21,662 bases of DNA from Basidiobolus ranarum (GCA_040143965.1 JASJQH010007074.1:1-21662), one strand, 5' to 3'. Shown: positions 1 through 9,191, counted from the stretch's first letter. Translations and numbers: made by a program. The notes: a model not told the origin generated them from the letters alone.

Positions 1-1147
1 AGCTATGCTGGGACCCAACACATCCAGATCGTTTGGCCACTGCGTCAATTGATAAAACTGTTCGAATCTGGGATGCAAGAGGTAAACACCACTAATTATG
101 TCCTCAATTACCGACCATTCGTTCGTAAAATTGAACAGTTGAAATGAACCTTCTTTAGCCGGAAAATGCACGTATACCATTCAAACCACCGGTGAAAACA
201 TCAATATCTGTTGGAGTCCAGACGGGAAGTATATTGCAGTTGGAAACAAGGTATATTGAATTTATTTTGGCGAACAATAGATCAATTTAGTTACTTACAC
301 TCACCTATTTGCTACTATAAGGACGATCTCATTAGTTTCATTGATACTAGACAATACAAGATCGAGAAAACTTCAAAGCATGATGTGGAAGTAGGTCTTA
401 TTTATGGATACCACTCTCTTGACATCATCTTAACAAACGTACTATAGGTGAATGAGATCGCTTGGGATCACAGTGGAGATTATTTCTTTTTAACTACCGG
501 TCAAGGACACGTGAAGATACTGGAATTCCCTTCCTTAAAACCTTTACATACACTCGATGCGCAAACAGCCAACTGTTACTGTTTAGAGTTTGATCCTATG
601 GGAAGGTAATTGATTGGGAATTCTAAATGTACATATCCACTTTGATTCACCTAGTCCATACCAATCATGTAGGTATCTTGCTGCCGGTGGTGCTGATGCA
701 CTTGTTACTCTGTGGGACTTGGAAGAGTTTGTTTGTGTTCGCTCTTTTGACAGCTTAGAGTTAGTTCATAATCACAATACTTTACTAGGATGAATTACTA
801 ACAGAGTCTATCTAGTTGGCCAGTACGTACAATTAGCTTCAGTTATGATGGAAAATATCTCGCCTCAGCATCCGAAGACTTGGTCATAGATGTGGTAAGT
901 ACAAGTCTCAACTCACATTACTGCATTGATATGTTCACTAATCACTTTATTCCCCTCCTTCCCTCTTTCATCGTATCATCAGTCGGAAGTAGAAACTGGT
1001 GAATCCATTCATAAAATCCCATGTAATGCTGCTACCAATACCATAGCTTGGCATCCATCCAAATACTATCTAGCATTTGCCGGGGATGAGATAGATGCTA
1101 GAGATGGCAAGGCGGCGGGTAACCTTCGAGTATTTGGATTATATTGA
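1..1147 (+). CDS. THOC3: THO complex subunit 3 (WD40 protein), 3' part
   Basis: WD40 subunit of the THO/TREX complex, which packages nascent mRNA for export from the nucleus. The gene enters from the left edge and its 5' part is missing. Seven visible exons: 1-81, 159-250, 322-390, 448-605, 673-759, 816-894 and 983-1147. From base 3 they encode 242 residues plus a TGA stop. Family landmarks are CWDPTHPDRLATAS, DKTVRIWD, GENINICWSPDGKYIAVGN, FDPMGRYLAAGGADALVTLW, WPVRTISFS, LASASED and IAWHPSKYYLAFAGDE; these follow the human THOC3 order closely. The six introns (56 to 88 nt) have GT donors. Intron 2 ends in AAG, and intron 5 carries a perfect TACTAAC branch-site motif near 797. The gene converges on ERB1. 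Identity is firm; the exact acceptor of exon 3 is the least certain junction. Confidence 0.93.
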
Positions 1148-1200
1148 AATATTTGCTTTGAAATCATCCATCTTCCCTCGAAATAGATCTTTTTTTACTC

Positions 1201-1206
1201 AATAAA
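1201..1206 (+). terminator. AATAAA polyadenylation signal of THOC3
   Basis: A canonical AATAAA hexamer lies 54 nt after the THOC3 stop, in AT-rich sequence. Its position and orientation fit 3' end formation for this gene. No cleavage site can be read from the sequence. Confidence 0.55.
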
Positions 1207-1312
1207 TATCCCATTTAGTCAACATACCATACATATTCGCTAGTTGGTGTATTTTGGCTAAATTTTACTTTAATTATTCCGTAAAAAACCCACAGGGAGG
1301 GGGAGAGTAGAG

Positions 1313-1330
1313 GTGAGGGTGAGGGTGAGG
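1313..1330 (+). repeat. (GTGAGG)3 tandem hexamer in a G-run cluster
   Basis: Three perfect copies of GTGAGG lie head to tail, followed by TGA. Upstream are a GGG (1295-1297) and a GGGGG (1299-1303). With the GGG runs at 1317-1319 and 1323-1325, the plus strand has four G-runs within 31 nt, one separated by a 13-nt loop. It lies between two convergent 3' ends. Confidence 0.7.
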
Positions 1331-1505
1331 TGAAACTATGGATATACATTCTATTATCAAATGTCAATTTTGAAACCAATCTTCTAATTTCATTGATTAT
1401 TTGGTGTAGATGACTTGAAGATTGGGAAAGGCTATCACTAAACAGAAGGATGAAATGGTTATAAAAACAAAAGAGACAAGAAAATTATGAGAATTCACAG
1501 AGTAT

Positions 1506-3958
1506 TTATGTGAAAAGACGAAGTGTGGAGTCAGCTCCACTAGAGAAGATCCATGGCTGAGTAGGATGGAATTCACAGTTGAGAACACCCAAATGATCTA
1601 CAACCTCGTGTCCTTTGAGGATCTTCACTGGGACAACAAGTGGGTTCTGTAAGAGATCGTTGTACACCATTCCGTGGAAGATTTGAATGGAGCCATCATC
1701 TGATGATGAAGCGAATAATGGGTAACGTTTGTGATAAGCAACTGAGCGAAGTGCCTTAGTATGGTAACGAAGGGTCTTGTAAGGCTTGGAGGAAAGATCA
1801 AGATCGAACCAGCAAAGACGTTTATCGTAACTTCCCATGATAACGTTGTCTCCTTGTGGATGAATGTCTAAGCTGGAAATCCACTTAACACCAGGTTGCA
1901 AAGTCTTTGCCAACTCCTGTTTCATCAAATTATAAATACGGATGTAACGCTGGGTGGCGACAAAGAACAAGGGCTTGGTTGGATGGAATATAATACTTTG
2001 AACCTGTCCCTTAGTCTTGCGGAATGGTGCTTGTGATTGATGCTTGGAAATTTGATGAATTAAAATAGAGGTAGAGTCATCTGGGCAGACAGTAGCCATG
2101 TAGTCACCCTTCTTATGCCACTTAACTTCCTTGACATCCTTGTTGAAAGTAAGGCTAAGTTGTACCTCATTTTCACCTTTAGACCATTGAACGCTCTTCT
2201 TGGACTGCTCACTCTCTGATCCCTTCTTGGCTTGGAATCCGGATTGCAAGAATTGCTCGGTCAAAAGTTGAGTCTCAGAATCAAATACCTTCTTAGCGGC
2301 AATAAGATGAACTTTGTTGGCAGTAGAAGCAGCAAAGAGGCAGAGATCGCGATTAGGATTCCATGAAACAGAAGTGACAATATCATCGAAAGTCCATGTT
2401 TGGACACAGCGACCAGTTGAAACTTCCCATAATTTGACAGTCTTATCATCGGAACCAGAGACAATCCATAAGCCACTGGGATCAACAGAGAAGCTTCTGA
2501 CACGTGCTTCGTGACCCTTGTATGTGATGGAGAGGGTAGTTGGGAAGGGTTGGAGATCCTTGGGGCTGGGAAGCTTGGGAATCAATGACTCAGGATCAAT
2601 GTTGAGACGGTTCTTACGAACACGAGGGCAGAGATAAAGATCGAGGTTACGTTGGAATCTCTCTTGGATGAATCTATTGTAACCTGGGACTTCGCGTAAG
2701 CTGTTGAATTTCTTGGGAAGGAAATTGCGAGCACGCTCTTCGGGCTCCATATTCTCCCACTCTTCAATCTCCTCTGCAGTAGGCAAATACTCCTCAGGAG
2801 GATTGTAAGACTCGCTGTTGTCGGGCAACTTCATCTTGGGTGCGGGAATATGCATAGGGTGGTCGTCACGAGGTGTATCATCATCGTTCCATAAATTATA
2901 GAACTTGGGCTTCTCAACAAGAGTTTTCTTGGAAACGATACGACCTTCTCTGATGGCACGTACAATCTTCATAATACGCTTATGCTCCCACTTGGAAGGA
3001 ATAAATCTTCTCTTGGGCTCGGGTACATTGTTGACAGGATGAATACTGGTTTTGCTAGTGAAGAAATCAGTCCATGGCTCATAAGGATCATACTCAGCAT
3101 CGGGGATACGGCCCTCTTGAAGGCGTCTAATGATATCAAGCTCATGATCAGTAAGTACCACATCTGTTTGATTAAGTTTATCTTCAACAGAACGCCAATT
3201 GTCAGGATCATCCATCTTAGCCAAGAAGGAGTCAAGTTCATCCCCTTTAGCGGGTCTCATAATTCTCTTGCCATCAACATCATAACCGATATGAGGGTAA
3301 TCATCATACCACTCCATAGGGATGTTACCAACAGTGTTACCTGTCTAAATAATTAAAACGACAATAAGTAAAAAGGTACAATGTAGGTATTTAGAGAACA
3401 AGCTGAAGACGTACTTCTTCGGTGGATGAGTCACTATCGTAGTCACCTTCGATATGAGGGAGAAGCTTGCGGCGTCCTTCATGATCAACTGGGCGCCAGT
3501 CTTGAATCTCCTTTGGTTCTTCAGTACCGTCACTGAATCAGACGAATAAGTAAATATGAATACAAATTGGGAAAGAAAAAAGAAAACTACCTGTCTTCAA
3601 AGTCGTATTCTTCTTCATCGTCTTCCTCCTCCTCCAAATCCTCGTCTTCGTCGACACTATCACCAGCGACGTATTCATCCTCAGACTCCTCGTCGTCGTC
3701 CTCCTCCTCTTCTTCTTTTTCCTCCTCGCTTTGTGATTCATACTCGGGGAAAGGTTCAGGTTCGCCTTCGTCCGATTCTATGTCGTCATCTACTTCGTCA
3801 TCAGAAGCCATGTCGATAGCTACGTTTTCGAAGTTATCTTCACTTTCTGATTCCTCTTCAACCTGCTTTCTTTTTACGACAGGTTTTTTAACAGTCTTTT
3901 TGACAGGTTCTTGAGGAAGAACTTTCTTTTTAACAATAACTTTACTTGGTCTCACCAT
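1506..3958 (-). CDS. ERB1: Ribosome biogenesis protein Erb1/BOP1
   Basis: Scaffold of the PeBoW (Nop7-Erb1-Ytm1) complex, needed in the nucleolus for 27S pre-rRNA processing and 60S subunit assembly. Three exons on the minus strand: 3591-3958, 3415-3532 and 1506-3344, with introns of 58 and 70 nt. The product is 774 residues (yeast about 807, human 746). Residues 1-35 are basic and about 36-122 are an acidic Glu/Asp/Ser tract. The BOP1NT domain spans about 165-430 and includes the signature EWYDDYPHIGYDVDGKRI. A C-terminal WD40 propeller starts near 437 (GHEARVRSFSVDPSG, VSGSDDKTVKLW) and ends in GADSTLRLFT. The start is the first in-frame Met and gives a normal N-terminus. The exon 3 acceptor was set at TAG (3347-3345) because the CAG three nt downstream would delete one Thr codon; both keep the frame, so either may be used. 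Confidence 0.95.
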
Positions 3959-4581
3959 GTTTTCGATTTGAAGAAAATAGACAAGAGGTGGAACAACGAT
4001 ATGTTAAAGAACAAATAAAAACCGTGGAGGAAATGATTTTTAGTATATACAAAAAAAAATTTAGGAAATTTCCTCTTTTCTTCGTATATACATTTATTCG
4101 ATTTTAGTTTAAAAAATCCTACAAATTTTTTTTCTTTTTTTTTCTTTCTTCTAGTGTTATGAATGGAATGGAAACGAGAAATCGGGTTGAAACTTCGGAT
4201 AAAAAATTCCCTCTTGATATCTGCATAACTCTGCTCCTAATTTTCATGGATTTAAGTTATGTTGCATAGATGGTTTTTTTATTGAAATTTTCTACATATT
4301 AAAGCGTGGGTTGTGCCATCTCCTTGATATCACTAAGATCTCCATTGCCATGTCTAATAAAGAGATGAGAATAAACAACAACGATAAGATTAAAGAATAA
4401 GAGAAGAAATGGAAAGTGAACCATAAAGAAAATAGAAATCATTTAATATACAAAAGCCTCGAGTAGCTTAGCTTTAAAACATGCTGATTCAGTTGCCTAA
4501 TTTCCGAGAAACACAAAAGAAAGCCTGCCAATTGTTTCTTAATATATGAGTCCCAAAGAAATATCCTGGTAGTCGACCTCC
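3959..4581. other. Spacer between RPB7 3' end and ERB1 5' end
   Basis: These 623 bases hold the 3' UTR of RPB7 and the promoter and 5' leader of ERB1, both genes being on the minus strand. The part next to ERB1 contains two GTATATAC octamers around a 12-bp palindrome. A long T/C-rich plus-strand tract (about 4118-4153) reads as an A/G-rich tract in the ERB1 direction. No ORF here has codon patterns I would call a gene. Confidence 0.6.
4043..4091 (-). promoter_or_regulatory. Candidate ERB1 promoter: palindrome cluster
   Basis: Two identical palindromic octamers, GTATATAC at 4043-4050 and 4084-4091, sit either side of the 12-bp palindrome AGGAAATTTCCT at 4063-4074. The cluster lies 85 to 133 nt upstream of the ERB1 start codon. 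The TATATA cores could act as TATA elements. That it is regulatory is inferred only from position and symmetry. Confidence 0.3.
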
Positions 4582-5549
4582 CTACTGGCTAATGGCACCT
4601 AAATAATCCTCCTTAATGGTTCCAATGGCGAACTTCATAAAACAGCATTGATAAGTATGTAGAACATGGTCATAATGCTAGTAATAGGAATCTGTACGTA
4701 CAATTTCTGTAGCATCAATACGAGTACCAACAATCTTCAGACGTACTAGACCTCCTTTTTCAATAATCTATGTACATAGACGTGGTTTAGAAATATGACC
4801 AAATAAGTGCTACTTCAAGTATTCTTATACCTGATCTTCAGATTGGTAACAAGGGGGATTTCCATTAGGGTCGAACTTCATATCAGTTGGGATAAGCTAT
4901 TTCGTTACAAAATAAAGATTGATAGTCAGCAAAGGTTGTGGAGTAGTAGCGATAGTGGCAATTTACTTACATGACTAGAAACGAATACTTGTAACGGTCC
5001 AGCATCAGCGAAGAAACCCATCTATTGAAAGGAACTAACATGAGTCACAAATGACCATCCAAGAAAAACCATCCACATACATACCTTATTAACAGTGGAA
5101 ACTACCGCGTCTACAACTTCTCCTTTGAAAGGCTTGAATACGATTGCTGTGTATTTCACATTGAATTCCGCCAAACCGAAGCCAGGCAAAAGCTTCCCCT
5201 TACCAATAGTGATAATGTTCACTACAGTAATGATATACCCGAAACGACCGGAACAGGTTCCTTCTACATCTGAATGTAGCTTATCCTTTAAGAAGCCATG
5301 CATTTCAGGGCCAAAGTATGAAGGATGAAGATGGATCGTGTGCGATAGCTCTTTCTAATAATAAGAGTTGGTTATTTAATGCGAGTTCGTACAGTGTGGA
5401 CCAAGATCAACAAGGTGAGTAAGGTAACGGTTTAATGGTATAGAATAGAAAATCATCAGCTTGGGTATCTACATTTTACGTGACAAATGAAGAATAATAG
5501 CGTGACTAGTCTAGAGCATAAAGAAACTATACACTACCAGGAAAAACAT
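4582..5549 (-). CDS. RPB7: RNA polymerase II subunit Rpb7
   Basis: Rpb7 pairs with Rpb4 to form the Pol II stalk, which contacts emerging RNA and acts in initiation and mRNA decay coupling. Six exons on the minus strand: 5538-5549, 5085-5354, 4971-5021, 4831-4896, 4702-4767 and 4582-4632. They encode 171 residues (human 172). The first exon codes only for MFFL. Family motifs include [85 protein letters not shown] and DYLGAIS. The N-terminal RNP-like domain is about residues 1-80 and the S1/OB domain about 81-165. All five introns are phase 0, and intron 1 (183 nt) is the longest in the window. The last intron ends in AAG. Identity is very secure; archaeal-type homologues Rpc25 and Rpa43 are ruled out by the close Pol II match. 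Confidence 0.95.
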
Positions 5550-6055
5550 GGTTGGATGGTTCTACAGCCGGAACGAATGGTAGTATAGATTCTTTTTATA
5601 TGGAATATGCTTAGTTCGTTCGGAGAGAATGAACCAAGACCGTTCGAGAATAGGGAGCCAAACGCTTAGTAGCCAAAATAATAAACTTCATGAAAGGTCA
5701 TCCCCGGATACGCGTTAACGTGAGATGAAAAAAATGATATTTAGTGAATATTTTTTAATCCATTACAAAACTTTAATCATAAGTTTGATCATTCATTTTC
5801 AACATGTATCTACCATTCCATAATTGCCATTCAACATTGCGGAATAATTAAAAGCTAATTTCAATGCTTATGTTTGATTTTTATATATATTTTATATTTG
5901 GTTTTTGATATTAAAATGGTGATGTACGTTTTCTGAGAGTCTACGATTTCAACATTGGTACCGGCATAAGCCAAGGATAACCCTTGAAGTTCATTCAAGT
6001 ATCGGACTCTTTGATCGGTGTCTATTCTTTAGGCGGGAACCGAAAACCGATTCCC

Positions 6056-6348
6056 TATAAAAGAGCAAACAAAGAACGCCGAATCCCGATGACCTGAACT
6101 CTGCTTCAAGAATCAGTCACAAGGCGAACCAGCACGAAAACCGTAGGAATTGACTTCCCAGATAAACAACATAAAGTTCGGTCGTATAGCACATCAATGA
6201 CTCAAGCCTCAAAAATCACCAGCCACTAGAAGCTGGTAGGTCTGATAGAGAAAAAATATCATTGCTGAGAGATTTTCAACAGACCTTAATGAGGGATCTA
6301 AGGAATATGCATAGTAAGGACAGCATCCAACTCATTTGCTCTTATATA
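6056..6348. repeat. 14-bp inverted repeat flanking a GC-richer island
   Basis: TATAAAAGAGCAAA at 6056-6069 recurs on the other strand at 6348-6335 as TATATAAGAGCAAA, 13 of 14 matching. The arms face inward and enclose 265 bases. Each arm begins with TA at its outer edge, as a TA target-site duplication would. It could be the ends of a small non-autonomous DNA element (a MITE), two convergent TATA-type promoters, or chance. No internal transposase remnant is visible. Confidence 0.35.
6218..6237 (+). other. Small hairpin
   Basis: ACCAGC and GCTGGT form a perfect 6-bp stem around an 8-nt loop. Just to the right, AGGTCTG (6238-6244) pairs with CAGACCT (6280-6286) as a second, longer-range stem. 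They might be part of a structured RNA. No family was recognised. Confidence 0.3.
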
Positions 6349-6430
6349 CTCATGGCTTTTTTTCATCTTAAGCTAGGGATGAGGTTTATACAAGGGTTAT
6401 GGTGTTAATGTGTCACGAATGCTAATATTG

Positions 6431-6488
6431 CTCTTATTGAGTTACTAATATTAATATTACTCTTATTGAGTTACAAATATTAATATCA
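6431..6488. repeat. 29-bp tandem repeat, two copies
   Basis: Copies at 6431-6459 and 6460-6488 match at 27 of 29 positions. Each starts with CTCTTATTGAGTTAC and ends in an AATATTAATAT core. Partial, decayed copies lie on both sides (about 6420-6430 and 6489-6520). It lies 190 to 250 nt past the RRP6 stop. Confidence 0.8.
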
Positions 6489-6549
6489 CTTCACTTATCA
6501 GTTATCAATATTTATTTAGTTCTATTTAAATTAGAATAGCAAATAGTGA

Positions 6550-6584
6550 GGGGCGAAGAGGGAATAAGGCGGGAGATGGGTGGG
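6550..6584 (+). other. G-run cluster, possible G-quadruplex
   Basis: The plus strand carries five runs of three or more G at 6550-6553, 6560-6562, 6571-6573, 6578-6580 and 6582-6584, with loops of 6, 8, 4 and 1 nt. It begins about 100 nt beyond the stop codon of the minus-strand RRP6 gene, on that gene's template strand. Confidence 0.5.
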
Positions 6585-6680
6585 TGATGCAGTGGAGACA
6601 GATTGAAAACTTCCTGCAAGGAAATACGAGTTTACACAGTATTTGGGATTCTCTATTGATTCTAAGGTCTGAAGAGCAAA

Positions 6681-9191
6681 TCATTTTTTGGATTTACCAA
6701 AGGTCATACTACGATTACCATCATGTGGTCGTGTATGTGTTTTGGGCCCCTTCTTCTTGAATTTCTTGTCTCCCTCGATGGTAGCATATGGATCAAAGCG
6801 TGGAACACCTCGTTTCTTACCCTCGTTAAGTACGTGATGGAATTTGTGTGGGTTCACTTCATCCAATTGGTTTTTGGCTTCTACAGTGCTATAGTCGAAA
6901 GATTTGAACTCACCCTGGTCTTCCTGGGTCTCTTGAGGTTGAGCTACTGTCTTGTTCTTTTTAATTGGCTTCTTCTTTTTCTTCTCACCTGGTGCAGCTG
7001 GTCTTTTCAGGATATCCACCGGAACATCGATTTCGTTGTCTTCATTAGGAAGTAGCACCATATCCTCGTCACTCTGTTCAGCTTTAGGCTCATCGTCATG
7101 AACACGTTTCTTAGGGAGATCGGAGATAACCAAAACTTCATGTTCTTTTTTGGTAGCGCGCTCTTTGGGTGCGACATAAACATGAACTCCAGGGGGCTCC
7201 AGTGTTTTATCATCAATAAGATGTGGAACTTCAACCGTAAGCTGTAGAGTGGAGTGTATTGTTTCAGCCAACTTTTTGTTGTTTCTTTCCACTTCAGATT
7301 CCAATTCTGGCATCTCGTCAAATAGAGAAGAAGCAGTGGCCAAATATGGAGTAGCATCAACCATTTCCAAAGGAGATACATTGATTCTAGCTCCAGTGTT
7401 GGACTCAGGCACAGTTTGGTCATTGGTTTTCGTAGGATTCTTTAGCCCGTCGGTTTCTCCACCAGCTTCACTATCATCGAAGCGTGTATGCGTTGGCGCC
7501 ACTTTAGGCAAAACGTCTTTAGTCATGTTTTTGGCCATCTCGGATTCGGCATTTGACTTGGTTCTAAGGATTAGGGTTCCTAAATCGGAAGCAAATAATC
7601 TTACGATCGGTGGAATAGGATTACAACATCCTAGAACCCCTGGGGCATCCGTAGGCATACGTTCAGATAACGCAAACAACATATGGTTTGGAAGGACGTA
7701 ACGAGTACTTTCATCCTCATCTCTAGCTGTTTGATCTCTCCATGCGTGAAGGGCTCTAAACACGGCAAACTGACGATAGTCCATGGCACGATTCCATTTG
7801 CTATACAAGTTCTTCCATCCGCCTGGACCTTCGCCAGTCTCGGGATTGTGGACCTCCTTTTCATAGGTACGCAATGCTGTTTCTTTGGATCGATCAAGCG
7901 TGGCAAGCATAAGGTTCAACGTAGTAGGGTTGGATTTGTTGATCAGTTCGTTGCGCATACGATCGTAGATATAAAGCAAGTAGTGTGTATCAGTTCTGGC
8001 ATATTTCATCATCTCGGTAGGTAATGGGCGAATACGCCAGTCGGCAAGTTGATACTTCTTATCCGCATCAACATCAACATAGTGCTTTAACAAGAATGCC
8101 AGCGAATGGCTGGGGAATTCGAGCATCTTAGAGGCATGGAAAGTATCGAACAAGTGAACCACATAAAGACCTAGATCACGTTGGAGCCATTGGATATCCA
8201 TCTCTGCACCATGCAATACTTTGATGACTGTTGGGTCGGTGAACATCTTGTTGAGAACATGAAGCGAGTTGCGTAACTCAATGGTATCAACGATGAAGTC
8301 CTCATCACGTGTACTAAGTTGCATCAAACAAACAAACCCTTGGAATGAACGGTAACTGTGATGTTCTAAATCCACAGCGATCTCCTTGACTCCCTCCAAC
8401 CTCTGCATCATTTGTTCAAGACCCTCTTCGGTGTCAACCCATGTGGCACTGGTGTTGTCAAATGGCTGATAAAGCTGCTCAGGCTTGGCCTCCATAACGT
8501 GTTGAGGGTATGGTTGATGATTAAGCTCATACTCGTATGGGTGTGGAAGACTCATAGTGACATCACCATAACCCATATTCTTCATATGGTTGGCCAATGC
8601 CTCACTAACTTTGTGTTGGGTGAGACTGCTTGGTAATCCATAATCCAAAGGAACCAGTGCATTAGGCTTCTCTTTGATTATTCTTATCCAGGGTGTACTG
8701 GCAGAGTTATCGACAGTATCTTTAAATTTAAGCTGAGGTCTTAAAATATTCTGTGCATGAATCAAGTGATATTCTGATTTATCGTCGGTAGATAGCTTTG
8801 CTATACTAGCCGCACCTTGAAGGGTGGCAGTAGAAAGACTGGCGTTTAATTTTCCAGTATGTTCATCTAAACAGACATCAGCCTTTTCGAGTAGGTTGTC
8901 TACTACATCCACAACTCCACCGTATCTATCTTGTACATCATCAATATCGTAAAAAGTATCGGTGATATCTCCTCCGGCGTGTTTCAACAGTTCATTTGAC
9001 ATTCTAAGGACCTTACTAGCACAGTTATCAATAGCTGTAGCCAAATCCAAGTCCAAAGACTTGTGAAACGAAAGATCAGCCGGTAAAACGCTAGCAGCTC
9101 TCGTAGCGCCTATTAAAGTACCGAAGAAACTTTTGGAGAAATCCTCAAAGTTCTCGGTAATTTTGGAAAAATGAACTCTTTCCTCACTCAT
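6681..9191 (-). CDS. RRP6: Exosome 3'-5' exoribonuclease Rrp6/EXOSC10
   Basis: Nuclear exosome catalytic subunit that trims pre-rRNA, snoRNA and other nuclear RNA 3' ends. A single uninterrupted exon, 836 residues from the Met at 9191 (MSEERVHFSK). An in-frame Met at 9254 would add 21 residues, but that leader is hydrophobic and atypical, so I prefer 9191. Numbered from 9191: PMC2NT domain about 10-110; DEDDy exonuclease about 250-425 with D274 and E276 (AVDLEHH), D332 (EMDIQWLQRDLG), Y397 and D401 (YARTD); HRDC domain about 469-545. The tail is acidic and then strongly basic (KKKKKPIKKNK, KKFKKKGPK), typical of the Lasso/NLS region of Rrp6. All five catalytic residues are present. The gene diverges from the BRD8-like gene. 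It is the only complete gene here without an intron. Confidence 0.96.
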   Translation of the reverse strand: MSEERVHFSKITENFEDFSKSFFGTLIGATRAASVLPADLSFHKSLDLDLATAIDNCASKVLRMSNELLKHAGGDITDTFYDIDDVQDRYGGVVDVVDNLLEKADVCLDEHTGKLNASLSTATLQGAASIAKLSTDDKSEYHLIHAQNILRPQLKFKDTVDNSASTPWIRIIKEKPNALVPLDYGLPSSLTQHKVSEALANHMKNMGYGDVTMSLPHPYEYELNHQPYPQHVMEAKPEQLYQPFDNTSATWVDTEEGLEQMMQRLEGVKEIAVDLEHHSYRSFQGFVCLMQLSTRDEDFIVDTIELRNSLHVLNKMFTDPTVIKVLHGAEMDIQWLQRDLGLYVVHLFDTFHASKMLEFPSHSLAFLLKHYVDVDADKKYQLADWRIRPLPTEMMKYARTDTHYLLYIYDRMRNELINKSNPTTLNLMLATLDRSKETALRTYEKEVHNPETGEGPGGWKNLYSKWNRAMDYRQFAVFRALHAWRDQTARDEDESTRYVLPNHMLFALSERMPTDAPGVLGCCNPIPPIVRLFASDLGTLILRTKSNAESEMAKNMTKDVLPKVAPTHTRFDDSEAGGETDGLKNPTKTNDQTVPESNTGARINVSPLEMVDATPYLATASSLFDEMPELESEVERNNKKLAETIHSTLQLTVEVPHLIDDKTLEPPGVHVYVAPKERATKKEHEVLVISDLPKKRVHDDEPKAEQSDEDMVLLPNEDNEIDVPVDILKRPAAPGEKKKKKPIKKNKTVAQPQETQEDQGEFKSFDYSTVEAKNQLDEVNPHKFHHVLNEGKKRGVPRFDPYATIEGDKKFKKKGPKTHTRPHDGNRSMTFGKSKK

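Larger units (their letters stand above)
1148..1505. other. Spacer between convergent THOC3 and ERB1
   Basis: These 358 bases separate the stop codons of two convergent genes and must hold both 3' UTRs. They contain the THOC3 AATAAA and a purine-rich, G-run stretch at 1295-1330. I see no gene and no clear AATAAA for ERB1 on the minus strand. Confidence 0.7.
5550..6680. other. 1.1 kb spacer between RRP6 3' end and RPB7 5' end
   Basis: Both flanking genes are on the minus strand, so this stretch holds the RPB7 promoter (right of 5549) and the RRP6 3' UTR (left of 6681). It is far longer than these need. About 5750-5930 is very AT-rich, about 5935-6250 is noticeably richer in G and C, and 6350-6540 is AT-rich with tandem repeats. 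The island has short open stretches in several frames, but none is long, carries a recognisable domain, or joins to a convincing gene. I found no tRNA or known snRNA motif in it. Confidence 0.55.

Noticed and set aside
55-72. GTTCGAATC resembling a tRNA T-loop
   Set aside because: It lies inside the THOC3 codons for KTVRIWD and has no acceptor or anticodon arms around it.
3567-3914. Plus-strand open frame rich in serine (115 residues)
   Set aside because: It is the antisense reading of the GAA/GAT-rich acidic tract of ERB1 exon 1. Poly-Ser is the expected shadow, and it has no start context, domain or intron logic.
5960-6110. Short open stretch reading FIQVSDSLIGVYSLGG and onward
   Set aside because: It looks protein-like, but it is interrupted, has no plausible start, and other frames across it look equally protein-like. 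Not enough to call a gene or pseudogene.
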